Shown here: positions 36,931 through 49,062 of the stretch, one piece after another
Layout of the letters: the number at the start of each line of letters is the position of its first letter
Numbering within the stretch: position 1 is the first letter of the stretch
Source of the DNA: Pseudisothecium myosuroides
Lineage: Eukaryota > Streptophyta > Bryopsida > Hypnales > Lembophyllaceae
Direction of reading: 5' to 3'
DNA length: 64,000 nucleotides
Assembly: GCA_951799445.1 (NCBI GenBank)
Contig: OX637297.1
Location: 10,788,001-10,852,000, forward strand
Notes under the pieces: model-generated
What the model saw: the letters and a program-made list of their open reading frames with translations, nothing else
The model's database searches: none
Told to the model about the DNA's origin: nothing
Position numbers and translations under genes: made by a program

Positions 36931-39900
36931 CCTAGATGTCCACAAGTACATGCTCATTTTATAGAAATTGTCAAGTATTTTCATGTCCAAACTATATTTT
37001 CTGAATATATGATGTTAACATATAGATAACTCCTAGGAAATGCATGCAACTTCATGTGTCAAAAATGGAAATGAAAACATACCGTAGTCACTTGTAATTG
37101 CTTTCTAATGCCACTTTGTATTCAATTACTTTTTGTTGGAAGTTCCTGCAACCTTCATCCTTGTCTAGTACTCTCTGCACAGTAACATATGCCCAGATCA
37201 ACCATCACCTGCTTTTTAAAGCATTGCAAACAAAGTATCCCACTCAGTATCCCAAAAGGTCAAATTAAATAATCACTCAAAAGATTCAGAAAGCATTCAT
37301 CACTTTTGGTACATGAACACCACTCTTGAAGCAGTATTGTGCATGAGAGTTTGTATTCTACATGGAGCTCAGGATCTTGGGTCTCCATCGACATGCATCG
37401 TTGCATTAGACCTACTGCCAATCCCAATCATGCAATCAAGCCATTCTAAGCATAGACAAAATTAAACATGCAAATGTATATGATATTTTTTTCTATTGCT
37501 TGTAAAAAGTTGCCTTTATTCAATCATGCAACTGATTTTTTGTAACAAAGAAGAAAGTCTATACCCTAGAAAAGGAAAAATGTTGTACCACACTCTTGTG
37601 CATGTAACAAGGCCTTGTATAGACGGAAGTGTAGAAATAGCGGCACTGAATTCACTCAAAGCGCTGCCATTGCAGCTACATCTGAAAGTATGCTGCGTAC
37701 ACAGAGAAATTGTTTTTCCATCCTTTATGAATGGAAAAGTAACATTTCATTCACATCGTTCAATGCAAACATGAAGTCACATACATCACCACCGTTGTCC
37801 GCAATTCATATGATACTTCTCAGTCGTCATTCTTGCCTTGTGAGAAGGAGCACACCATTGTGCAATGCGAGAAGCTGTCACACTAGAGCACCAAGTATTT
37901 GCATAATAGATGGCTCCTTGTAATACACCTTCTGCACATACACATAACACAAGTTCATAGCTCTATCTTTCCAAATTGGGAAAACCTCTCAGTCACTGTA
38001 ATGATTAGGCCACACAAATTTTAAGCCCATCCAAAAACTCACAATAAATTAAACAAAATACAAACAAGTCTGTGCATGCATAATGTACAATGACCATTTA
38101 TAGGATGTTTTCAATACAAAATGCAAGAACTAGCACAACAACGCCAATACCTTGTTCAACGTACCAAAGTAGAACAAAACACTATTTTTCTGCACTGTCA
38201 TAACCACGGATGTTAGGATACTGTATGATAGCAGCGCATTGCTCTATTCAATGCCATAGTGTCCACAAACAACATTTTTTCAGAAACAATGAGGATGAAG
38301 GCATCCCATAACTCTTGCTACAAGTAGAAACGACCAAAATTTTAGTAGATGAATCTGTTTCTTAGAAAATAGGTGGAAGCTAACATTATCGTATTGTAGA
38401 TGTGTTAGCTAGGAATATGCGCAAGACATCACTAGTGTTTCACATCACATGCCTCACAAGCATAGAATTTGAGAATTTTCAATGAGCACTTAAAATATTG
38501 TACATCCAACTTGCAAAGACTGGAAGAAAACAACTCTATCGCTTACATATAGCATTGCACGGTACTTTGATAGCACTGCACAATATCTTAAACCCTAAAC
38601 CAACGGGCTACACATGCAGCATGATATCTAACAAAGAAAAAAGTGATGCATTACAAACATTGCAATAGACAGACCTCTACACAGATGTAGCCACAACAAA
38701 CAATGCACAAATTCAAGAAAAAAGACTCGACAATCATAAAGTGTAGTGTACAAATTGATGGAATGCAACTACGTCCAAAAAGCATTGATAGTCCTTCCAA
38801 AGTACTAAACAACAATAGTCCAGGTCTTTATAGTTGAAAGTACGTGCACGCGCTTGCCACTTCAACCGTGTAAGGGTCATGCTCATGTGTTGCCTTTGTG
38901 CTCAAGAAATTCAGTGAGCACCTCCCTCCACTCCGTTGCTTGCGTATATTTAAATAGATAATTACAAAATAGCAAACGTTCACCTATGTAGATAGCATGT
39001 TCCTATGCTTGCATCGTAGGGGCCTAAAACTAGGGTTTGCCTATGGCCATGTTCCTAGTATAGGCAAACTAGATGGCGGCGAGGATGGCGGCGGTGGTGC
39101 TAATGTGTAGCTCGCACAATATTATCAAAGCATTCTAGACGTGCAAGCTAAGTGCAAAACTGCAATTGCAAAGGCGGAAAGGAAATTGCGGTTGTACAGT
39201 CACGTACCGGAGAAGGATTGGCCATTCTTGGCTTTAGCATTTCTGAGGTTTTCAGTGCCTCTACTGCTGCGATCGGTGCGATTACTTTTGCATATTGAAG
39301 ACATGATCTACTTTGGACGCTTCCTCTCCTATGCAATTGTGGTGTGGATCTTCAAGAAGTGACCTTCATACTTGTTGGGCACGCAATTTCAGCAACTCTG
39401 CGGACGAAGTTCTTGGAGATGCAACGTGCAACCCGTGTCACATATAAGTTGACCGCCTCCTACTGTGGTACACTCTTTTGACCACTAAATGCCATAGCAT
39501 GCCCACTACATCCCTTTTGCAATTCCATAGCTCAACGGATTTCTTCAATTGATGCATTGCTATGGCTTCTCACCAATTAGGGTTTTTCCTCACAGACATG
39601 TTCAAAAATACTTTTTTTATCTATGACCTAACTTTTGCATAAGCAGAAGACACGTGGACACAAGGACACTTGCGTTAACCTAACGTACACAGTACAATGT
39701 GCACAGCGTTGTTACAAAAGATTTAGGCCTAAACATTCTACACGACAACACTCTATTCAATTTGTTGTATAGAAAGGTTGCAGACCACGGCAAATGTTGT
39801 GCTCATCATCCCATGACGTCGGCTACGCACACAAAGGACTCTAGGAGCACGGTATACTTGCGGACGTGTTCTACAAGTGTCCCTTCTTCTACTTTTTTCT

Positions 39901-41130
39901 TTTCTAAATGCAAGTGATGGTTCCCATGTCCTTGAGTTGCTTCTGTTAGTTGCATGCACTGTTGAAATAGAAAGGATTGATGTGCGTGTCCTATTGTTGT
40001 CGTCAATGTTGCCATAAATTATTTTTTAAAGGGAATATTTTGTTCGGGACTTATTGTGCACTTGCACTCCATTACTTTCCACTACTTGTTGCTTGTGCTT
40101 ACCACCAATAATAGTGAATTTCTATATTGCCCACCTTTATTGTGTGGAATATACAAAGATACGCATTCAATCTAAACATGTAGCATCATCATGCAAGAAA
40201 AAGTCCTTGGCATTCACTTGTCTAACAAGATTCTGTCTAAAAAGAGTGTACCTAGCATGACACTCTCCTGAACATGAAAAGTGAACCTTGCAGCTAGAAA
40301 TGATGTTACTGAAGTGGCTTGTTTTCAGGTGCATCTCATAGTGTCATTAAACCAACATACTGCTTATATGAGGAGGGGCTCCCAAACATGGAATCCGTTA
40401 GGAAATGTGATGTCAAATCCATAGAAGAGTGTGATTTTGCAGACAATGTGTATTCCTATCAATAATTTCATGTAAACCACACCGACTATCTGTAGCGGCT
40501 AGTGTTTCTTCACATGGACCACATGGACTTGTATGAGCTGGATTTTGTGGATTTTGTGGATTTTGAAAACTTCATGCTTGATGACGTGTATTACAAAAAT
40601 TCGTATTGCATGTTGTGGTTCAATAACAATTTCTTGTCTGATAGTTGGGAGGATGACTACGTCAATTGGCTAAATGTACAAGTATTTTTAGCCATGCTGG
40701 AGGCATAGCCTTCTATGAATTCCTAAATTTCTTCTCCCTAGTTCCTAGACTGGAATCATTGTTCTAGCAATGCAGAGTGCATGTGCTCTGTTCATGATGG
40801 ATTTGGTTGGAATTTCTTTGCAACAGCCGGTATTTCTTGTTGATGTTATGTTTGCCATGTGTAGTACTCGACATTCCTTTTTGTATCAAATGCACGTAGG
40901 ATGACCTTCAATAGTTTACATGTTCTAATTCATGTCAACACTGAAAAACTGAATGCGTGGTGGCTTTGGTAGTTTGGTTGTTGCTGCAACAAGTAAGTGC
41001 AAGGATGTAGTGTTGTGTTGCTAACAATACATGCTTTATACGTCCATTACTTACATATTACTATAGATGCATATTTGTTCACAATGTTGCTGAAATAAAT
41101 GTACTATTAGTTTAGTTTCATATTGTTATC
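36931..41130. other. AT-rich stretch with weak open frames only
   Basis: No gene could be supported. A short frame at 40502-40708 is strongly acidic and aromatic (YELDFVDFVDFENFMLDD), and one at about 39123-39362 is helix-forming (KCKTAIAKAERKLRLYSHV). Both are isolated. They may be pieces of a decayed element related to the relic at 41.1-42.3 kb. Confidence 0.3.
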
Positions 41131-41139
41131 AATTGTGCA

Positions 41140-42300
41140 GACAATGCTATTGGAGCACAAACCTGACAATGTCGACACAGAAGAAGATGTGCAAAAAAAC
41201 ATGTTAATTTTGTAGCAAGAAGCCACCGACAAGAAAAAGCTAAAGTTGGCACCTAATCCCAGCAGTGCCTAGGCACGTGCAAGCTACATACACAGAAGTT
41301 TGAGAGAAATGTAGAGTTGTTGGAGGCATTTATGTCCAAGTTGACTTCCAAATTGCAAGTGTGGAATAATGTACTCAACAAAAGGTATGATGGTCAATGT
41401 TTAGAGGCCAAAAAATTGAACACAAATTCCATCTCACGTCCAACAAGCATTGTGTTGTATCATGCCAGTCTTGTAGCCGTGTCGTACGGCCTTCCAAAGG
41501 CAGTGAATACCGCAATGGATTTTGGCAAGTAGAGCAAAGTCTTAGTAGTGTCCAGTGGGCAATGCTGCAAATTATAGAGCAATGATCTGAAGCAAGTACT
41601 TAAATGTCAATCAAAATGCAATGTGTCCTTATTGTAGGGGGGACAATGAACTACATTGTAGATTATAGATTTGCAGCCAATGTTTCCATGTATTTACAAA
41701 CTTTTTTGTACAATTGTGTGCATGTTATAGGAAATAACACGGAGATCTTTTGTGCGGACAAGGGTGTCAAGGCAACCAAACATGCGGAGGTGAGTTTTGC
41801 AGACATTACATTTGTGAAGTATTAAGCATTGAACATTAGAAGGAAAGGACTGTTTTTGAATTTGGTGGCATGTCGTCTACGCATGCTTATCCTAGAGTGT
41901 GCGCTTGTTTGGAATTGAGTATTACCGTACTTGGATTGATGATTTACACATGACCATGCTACTGGATCGCAGGGAAGACCGTCAAAGTGCACCAAGTTGA
42001 ATGCAAATTACAAGAATATTGCAGTGCAATTAGACAAAGACAGTGCGAAAGACATTGTGAAGCAGCCACAATCTACAACAAAGAGTGCTACAACACTCCA
42101 TCGGTGCACTATCAATTTCCAATGCAAGAAAGAAGTCACGACTAGAAAGGTTAGAGAAACTTGTATTAGCAAAACTAAAATTGTGGATGGAAGATAGTAG
42201 GGAGGACGTCAGTTGGGCGCCCTCTATGCAAGCCAAGTGAGTGCAGCACTTCTCTTGCAATGAAATGTCGACTTACCTAAAGTTATTTTCAAGAATAGAA
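41140..42300 (+). pseudogene. Decayed cysteine-rich coding relic, unrecognised
   Basis: The plus strand reads MLLEHKPDNVDTEEDVQKN with a run of TAG stops, then in a second frame CVVSCQSCSRVVRPSKGSE and GFWQVEQSLSSVQWAML, and in a third MCPYCRGDNELHCR followed by ICSQC. The C-x2-C pairs spaced over a few dozen residues suggest a zinc-binding module. The repeated TAG codons and frame changes suggest an old, decayed gene. No family was recognised, and some of the apparent pattern may be chance. Confidence 0.3.
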
Positions 42301-42956
42301 TACAAGATTGATAGTATTTGAGATGTTTTCGCCCATAATGTTGAAGCAAACAAATTGTTTGTGTTCATGTAATGCAATGTTTGAGTGATGTTTCAATAGA
42401 AAACACCCATTAAGGCCTTATTTGTTAAATTGAGACAAGTTGGGGTCTCATTTTAATTCCTTCTATATTTAGAGTTAATTTAGTGTTCATTAAATTGAGG
42501 CTCAGAAATGTCAAAATACTATTTTGTATATTTTGCTCATACTAAATCAACTAACTAAGTAGCAAGAACCTGCTTTGAACATTTAGATTTTTTTTTTAAA
42601 TTATAAATATAAAAATTTAATAGACCAACAAGTACGAAAGTAGGACACTTCTTTAAACTCATACTTGCTTGTGTAGAAACGATAAATAATGTACACACTT
42701 GTGTTATCAAACATTCCACATATAATGCATTATTTAGAACAAAAAAAAACATTCAATTGGAGGAAAGCAAAAACACATTACATAGTATGCAATTAAAAAT
42801 AAAATAAAACATACTATTAATAGAATCCAAATATGGTTACATGGTGATAATATTCTTGACTTCAAACAGCACAATATAAAACAGAAAACATCTTAATACA
42901 TCTAAATGAAAAAGCGCATTCTACTTGAACACCAAGAATAATAGTAAAATAACAAA
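42301..42956. other. AT-rich 3' flank of the DUF7869-type gene
   Basis: No gene is present. This is where the 3' end of the DUF7869-type element should lie. I could not find terminal inverted repeats. Confidence 0.4.
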
Positions 42957-45835
42957 CTATCTAAACTCCTCCTCCTCTTCTGTCGAAGATGCATCGTTCT
43001 TAGATTCTGCCAAAATTGCCGCCACTGATGATTTGATAATGTTGAACTGTACTTTGGGAATTTTGACATCTGGAAGAACTTGAGGTTCATCATCAGCACC
43101 CCTTTTCCCACGTGCCTTGAAAGCCGTCATGATAACGCTCGTCTTCGACCAGATCGGCAATATAGGTGTGTCCTTGACCCACACATTTGCTGCTTTTGTG
43201 TCCCATCCATCATACGTTGTAGGATCAGGACGATGTTTATCAGCCGGCTTCCAGTATTGGATCCGTATCAAATTAAGATGACCTGGATCTGGACTCGGAT
43301 TTGTTAACACTCTAGCAAGCCAAAATGGCTTTGGGTCACTACGATGAGGGCTCACAATGACAAAATAACCGGCAAATACATCACAAGTGACACGAAACGA
43401 AGGACGTGGGTGATCACGCCTTTGCCCTACAAAGGGTGGATCTTGCGCAAACTCTTCTTGCACTACGCCATCTTCTCCCATTGTATCTTCCCGCTCACCG
43501 GTGATTCTAGAAGCCGGCCAAAATCCATCCTCCAACACCTCACGTGCAACAAGAGGTGCATCCAGAGCGGTTCTCACACCTTTCCAATAACTCCTTATAG
43601 ATTCATTCTTCCTCCTGAATTCCCCAGATTGGTCGTTGTCCGCCATATTACTCCACTGCACAATAAAACTGCTCAAACCCTTCTTGACATCATCAAGCTT
43701 GCTCATATGACGCGGAAGCAAAGGTCGCGGAACACCGCTAGGCACCTTGGCACGGCCGTCTTCAGTCTCAGACCACAAGCGAATTCCTTTGCCACCCTCT
43801 GGCAACCAATTCCTGTCAATACAAAGATGCTTATACTCCATCAATGGCCATCCACTCGAATCCTTGTAGAACTTAAACTGTTGGGCCATAGAATGACCTT
43901 CCAAAAAGTCTCCACCTTAGCCCAAATACACTTCTACAAAGCCCTTGAAATCAGAAACTTCTTCAATGAAGTGAAGAATGACCGGATGGGTTTCACAATC
44001 CATGAAGGATATCATTAGCCTCGGAATAGTCTGGTAGTTATTCATCTTCAATATGGTGCTCCATCGACCAAATAGAGCATCGATGTCTTCGTGAGTGTGC
44101 CCAACAATGAGGAAGTTAATGTATATCTCCCGGAAAATGCCCTTCGAAACAAGAAGAGAGCAGAAAGCAAAAACCCATCGGTTCTTGTTGTCGCTTGCTA
44201 CATTGTCAAGCTGCAGAGTCAATATAGGGGGCAAGGGTTGAGCAGGAATCGGTTCTGGTGGAGGAGGCAGAAGGGAGTCCAAGCACATCTCTGAGCCTTC
44301 CAACACAGCCTTTGTCAATGCGGATTGGTCCTTCTTGATGGCAGGAAATGGCGCGATGAATTCTTTGGAGGACCTTTAAGATCACGCAACAGCCTTGCAA
44401 TGGATCCAATGGTGTGATTAGAGTCTGTTGGAAAAGTCTGTAGGCCGTAATGTGCGTACCGAACATCGCCATGACCATGGGCAAGCATGCCAGTAATAGC
44501 GACTAGCTTTTTGGTAAAAGAATCCGTCACCTTGGTCTTGTAAGAGAAATGTGGAGAAGCGGTCTTGGAATGATCCATTTTATCATGGATAATGGTGAGC
44601 ATCTTCTCAGGGTACTTCTCTGAAATATGACGATTCGCATAGAGCTCTCTGTGGGCCCTCTGTCCCGCAAGGTGAGTTTCCAGAATTCTCCCCCACTTGT
44701 CCTGCGAGCTTGAAAGCGGTGTGCAGGCGCTCCTCAATTGTCTATACTGATCGCACAGATTACACCTCGAAAAATTATCCCTAGGAGCCTTTGCAGCATA
44801 CTCTGCAAAAGAAGCACGCTTGATATTATTCAATCCACTAGAAGAAACGGGAGGCAAATTCAAAGCAGCATTGGCCTCGTTGATTTTTGGTAACTGGTCA
44901 CTCCAACGAAAAGCTGATGGCAACACCATTGCGGGGACTTTCTCCCCAGTAATCAATGTCCTTGTTTTGTGGGGCATTTGGTCAGCTTCACTCACAACCA
45001 ACGTCCGAAGTGTGGCAGTAGCTTGTACAGTATGTGTATGGGTTTTCTTGGACCCCAAATTTCCGTGAGGCTTTGCCTGCTTCCCAAATTTGGCCATGTG
45101 CTTGTACCTGTAGAAGGTAGCCTTCGAAATCCCATGAATAGTCCACCACGCAGCAGGACACACCTCCATCCTCTTCAAGGTTATCCAGTCCTTACCAGCA
45201 CCGTCTGTATGCATCTGCCTATGCACTTCAAGAAGACACTTCTTACGGGCATAAAATCCATTGTTTGCATGTAGCTGAGAACGTATGGCTTGAATTTCCC
45301 GGCGGGAAAATGGTTGTAGGCAGTTATTCTCGCAACATGATTTCGTAGACACTTCAAGGATTGCTTGCGGAGTGAGAAGAGATTCTTTTTTTGGAGGAAG
45401 ACCGACTTCAACCCGCCTTTGAGAGCTCTCATAGGAACGCACACCTAGACGAACTCGACGGTTCAAGGCGCATACAGCCGCATTGTATATCTGTGTCTGC
45501 TCATGGTCATATAGACTGGCATTGTTCAAGAACACCCTCCTAATGTCCCAAGAGCGCATTGACCACATCCAAGTTGATGGGACTTCCGCCTCGCATAAAG
45601 ACTCCGCAATTTGAACGGCAACCCGGTTGTCACCAAGCGCACAACCATCCATATCAATGACAAGGTCCGCGTCCACACTTTGACAAACACCGTTTGCGAC
45701 GTCATCTCCTGCTTCGTTTTTGAGGGTGACTCCCATTGTGTTCCAAGAGGAACGAGGAATTCCGTCACAAGAAGCGACACTCAGAGGAAGAATTGGAACA
45801 AGGTTATCAAATTCTTCAGGCCCATGAATATCCAT
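42957..45835 (-). pseudogene. DUF7869-type mobile-element protein, nearly complete
   Basis: One long exon runs from the ATG at 45835 to a stop at 42957, about 950 codons. The middle has a zinc-like CNLCDQYRQLR, then the conserved IIHDKMDHSKTASPHFS, TGMLAHGHGDVRYAHYG and SNHTIGSIARLLRDL blocks. After a one-base frameshift (between about 44365 and 44320) come LQLDNVASDNKNRWVF and FLIVGHTHEDIDALFGRWS, the hallmark of DUF7869. An in-frame TAA at 43917-43919, one transition from CAA, precedes the C-terminal 310 codons, which are rich in tryptophan and end in an acidic tail. The D-N pairs and the GHTHEDIDA block suggest an RNase H-like DDE transposase fold, but that is an inference. An acceptor (TTGTTGCAG) lies just before the ATG, so a leader intron is present. 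The broken relative is at 9275-9542. Confidence 0.88.
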
Positions 45836-45866
45836 TCTGCAACAAGGCAGAAGACATCAGTTAAAT

Positions 45867-46657
45867 TTACCAACGACTCGAGGATACCATAATACGACTA
45901 TTCAGACAGAGGACGAAACTCTATATAGTATGGTAAAAGAAGGAAATACCAACTGCAAATACTACTCTGTAATTGAGAATACACTTAACCCTCAAGGTCG
46001 TATAGTACAAACAATACAATGCATAAAAAACAAAACCCCAGGATCCAACGTCAACGTATTAATTCTGGATAGTATACTCAATTCGAGTATAAATGGTTCA
46101 ATAACTAATGTTTTACTAATTAATGAACGAAGGGATAAATCCTGATAGAAAATAGGATGTCATCCAAGTAACTACAAATGTAAGGCTCCGGAACTTATAG
46201 TCGACTCGACTATAGGCAGGTCAGTTACCATTGGCAATACTCTGGACTACACAGACTTCTCTAGTGTCTTTGACGGGTGTATGCTCTCCTATTGTCCTAA
46301 GTACCATAAGCTATACTTCTAAATTCTTTCTTCTACACTCGAAGGCTGATTTCCGTCAATAATGTCCGACTCCTAAATATGTTTGTGGTCAAACCTAAGA
46401 AAACGTAGTCTCTCTTACAGTCGACTCGAGGATAGATCCTGAATACTGTTATAGAGTTCAAGATTTCGTAAAATATGTTAACTACTTGTAAAGTAGCAGG
46501 ACTAAAAGTGTGTAGAAACACAGTAATGAAGTTACCGTCGACTCGACAATAGTCTGTATTCTGAGAAATCAGTTCGACTACATACAGTTCTTGTCGTAAC
46601 AAGAATACATGCAGTGATGAAAACAGTACAAGGGAGTTATCGTCGACCCAAGGATAA
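45867..46657. promoter_or_regulatory. Palindromic-site cluster B, in the leader of the DUF7869-type gene
   Basis: Six sites share the arm type TTATMGTCG. They are 45867-45886, 46073-46091 (TATACTCA-ATT-CGAGTATA, one mismatch), 46196-46214 (perfect, TATAGTCG-ACT-CGACTATA), 46417-46435, 46532-46552 and 46637-46657. Centres are ACT, ATT or ACC. Four of the six keep the full TCGACTCGA core. All lie upstream of the intron acceptor that precedes the ATG at 45835, so the cluster is probably intronic. Confidence 0.85.
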
Positions 46658-46659
46658 GT

Positions 46660-47486
46660 ACATTGTTCTTCAAAGCAATATGTTTCCGAAATATACGGCG
46701 GAAAAATCGGGACCTATAGCGAAGCTATATTGAGGATATTCGATAACAAACGTCCGCACAAGAAACTATTAGGATCCTAACATCTACAATTAACTAATTT
46801 CCATCGCCACACTGGAAGTAAAGAATATGAAATGCACGCGCATAGGATATACACAAGCAACGAGAGAAAGAAGCTACTGCGCAAAGTGGCCCAAGATCAA
46901 GATCGCTTACTATGAATTGATATCACAGAACACGAGAAGGTCATATGTAACAGACTTCAAAGTTTGCATAAAATTGTGAGAACGACACAATGATTCCTGA
47001 AGATCAAGATAGCAATGCGGTGTGCGTGAGCGATGTAGAAGCAGCAGAGCGAATGGAACAACTAAGGCCGCCTTCTTGCGCTACGATGGAAACCTGGCGA
47101 CGTTAAGGTCATCGGGAGAGAAGAGAAATCTTAAGGGAGGAAGGCGCGGATTCGAAGGAAGGCGCGGGAAGGAAGGAAGGCGCAAAAATGCAAAATTTCA
47201 AAACTCTTCGAAGTCAACGGATGCCCGATTTTGTGGTGCGTAAAGCCTGGCAATGTGAATTCATGCCCTCCCAAAAAAGTCTATCATCGTGGCAGTTCCT
47301 TACTATTACTAGATTTGTTTGATTCACTTCCACATGATGCACTTACAAAATCATGGAGCACCAGTGCAGGCCCTATTTTTGGAGTCTTGGGCAACATATT
47401 CTGCTCTCTTTTTGCATGTGTCTTGCTGTCAAACCAGAAAACCTCTTTGAAGCCTCTTTTGGCGAGTTTCTTGTGATTTTGTATGT
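46660..47486 (-). other. Probable distal leader/promoter of the DUF7869-type element
   Basis: A purine-rich, comparatively G-rich patch with GGAAGGCGCGG repeats lies at 47,095-47,190 (plus strand). No coding domain was recognised. Position mirrors the patch at 11.2 kb. Confidence 0.35.
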
Positions 47487-47595
47487 GGCGGGTTTAGGGT
47501 TTAGGGTTTAGGGTTTAGGATGTAGGGTCCAATGATAAGTTTTTTAAGCAATAGGGTTTATAATTTAAAGTAAGAATTTAGGGTTTAGGGTTTTG
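47487..47595 (+). repeat. Interstitial telomere-like tract (TTTAGGG)
   Basis: Four uninterrupted TTTAGGG units at about 47,492-47,518 are followed by degenerate units to 47,595. It lies about 1.65 kb upstream of the DUF7869-type ATG and is in the same orientation as the tract at 11.6 kb. Confidence 0.85.
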
Positions 47596-47981
47596 GGACA
47601 TAACCCACTTAACATTATATTCATTAAAATGAGGGTTTTCCAGTGAAATGAGAGTTGCGGGAGCTAACTTTTAGAGAAATAATGGACATATAACGTATCA
47701 AAACTATCAGAATAGAAGAAAAGAATACCAACAACAGGCAATGATTGCTGAAAACATGGACAAGAGTACAACATTCATTATGAAAAGGTCATCTATTTAT
47801 AGTAAATTTTGTTGACCAATATAAAATTGTAGGGCAATTCCTTTCCAATCCCTAAAAGACCAGAGAATTGTATATAATTGTCATGAGTGTGATTCACTCT
47901 AGCACTTGAGTTCTACATAATATCTACACAATGCTATCATGCATGTACCTATAGACACTCAATCTACAATATGAACAGACC

Positions 47982-48620
47982 TTACATGTGCAATTTACGC
48001 TTTTGTATCTCCATCGCTTTCAGAATCTCGGGTCCGCAATTGTACCTAGTATTAGTCCCATTGTACTCCCGCCTGCTCTGAAGCCTCTGCAATTCTAGGA
48101 ACTTTCGGTCCCACATATCATGCACTGGAGGAACGCATCCAGTTGGCTGGACTCTATGAGGTGCTTTGAACTTTTGCACACCTCCAGACGAGATGCTTCG
48201 ACGCGGAAGTACTCTCCGACGATACGGAGTCCCTCCTTGTAAGGCTGGAGACCCAACCAAAAATGTGGCCATCAACACCGGCACGGGTAACGTATCTACA
48301 GCGTCTTGGTAAAGCCTTCTCTGTGTCGCCTTCTCGGAGATAGCCGGCGACAATTGAGAAGCAAGGGGTCCCTGGGTCCTCGGCGGAGAAGGGGATCGAG
48401 AGGCCGGTTGACGCGAAACTCCACTTGGCGAGCTGTCGACCACTCCATCTTCTAAGGGCCTGGAGGAGAAGTCCATAGTGGAGTTTGCCATGGCCGCCGA
48501 GCAGAGGAAGTTTCCTCTGCTCAAGATTTTGTATTGCCCATAGTCCATTATTGAGTCCACCGATGCGGCGCATGGCAAATGACCATCCTCACCATGCGAA
48601 ATTGATGTGTGCACAATCTA
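47982..48620 (-). CDS. Last exon of an unrecognised element gene (about 210 codons)
   Basis: The exon begins after a good acceptor (TTGTTTCTAG) near 48620 and stays open to a stop at 47982. The first quarter is unremarkable; residues 60-100 are serine/proline/arginine-rich (SRSPSPPRTQ) and the C-terminal half is basic (PYRRRVLPRRS, LQRLQSRRE, IQKRKL), suggesting nucleic-acid binding or nuclear location. Upstream, the intron holds two palindromic sites (48730-48748, 48847-48865). The 5' exons were not found. It shares strand and site type with the next two genes and is treated as part of the same block. Function is unknown. It has no premature stop, unlike its neighbours. Confidence 0.5.
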
Positions 48621-48729
48621 GAAACAAGTATCAGGTAAAACATATTAACAAAGCACAGGTAACGCCATAAACCATAAGCAGCAGCCATCCGTACATGCAG
48701 AAATCACGTAGCCAAAAGCAACAAACAAA

Positions 48730-48865
48730 TCAGCTCGATGTAAGCTGAATTGACGTATAGAATTCACAACGCAAAACTTTAGAATAATTTTTTATTTTCT
48801 GGATTCAGAAGAAAGAAATCCATCAGGCAGTTCCAAAATGTGCAAATCAGGTCGATTTGAGCTGA
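48730..48865. promoter_or_regulatory. Palindromic sites of cluster C, downstream pair
   Basis: 48730-48748 reads TCAGCTCG-ATG-TAAGCTGA and 48847-48865 reads TCAGGTCG-ATT-TGAGCTGA. Both are one to three substitutions from TYAGCTCG-ANT-CGAGCTRA. They lie between the FCP1-like gene and the 210-codon exon, probably in an intron. Confidence 0.8.
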
Positions 48866-49062
48866 AGTACATTAGAATCTAAGTACCCACAGATCTATTC
48901 GTCCTAAGCTACAAACCCCTCACTCTAGCTCTAGCGAATAAATGGCGACGCTGTGACGATCTCCATCAGCTTGTCATATTCGCGATGGTTTCTCTCGTCG
49001 CAGAGCATCCAGCGACCAATTCTAGCGACCGCCGTTCCCCTAAACGCCTTCAGTCCTTCCTC

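Larger units (their letters stand above)
42957..47245 (-). mobile_element. DUF7869-type element, inferred extent
   Basis: The gene, its leader intron with palindrome cluster B and the G-rich segment at 47,050-47,215 appear to form one unit, by analogy with the broken copy at 9.28-11.4 kb. Terminal repeats and target duplications were not found, so both limits are approximate. Confidence 0.4.

Noticed and set aside
47487..47595. A chromosome end
   Set aside because: Only four clean TTTAGGG units followed by degenerate ones, flanked on both sides by long non-telomeric sequence.
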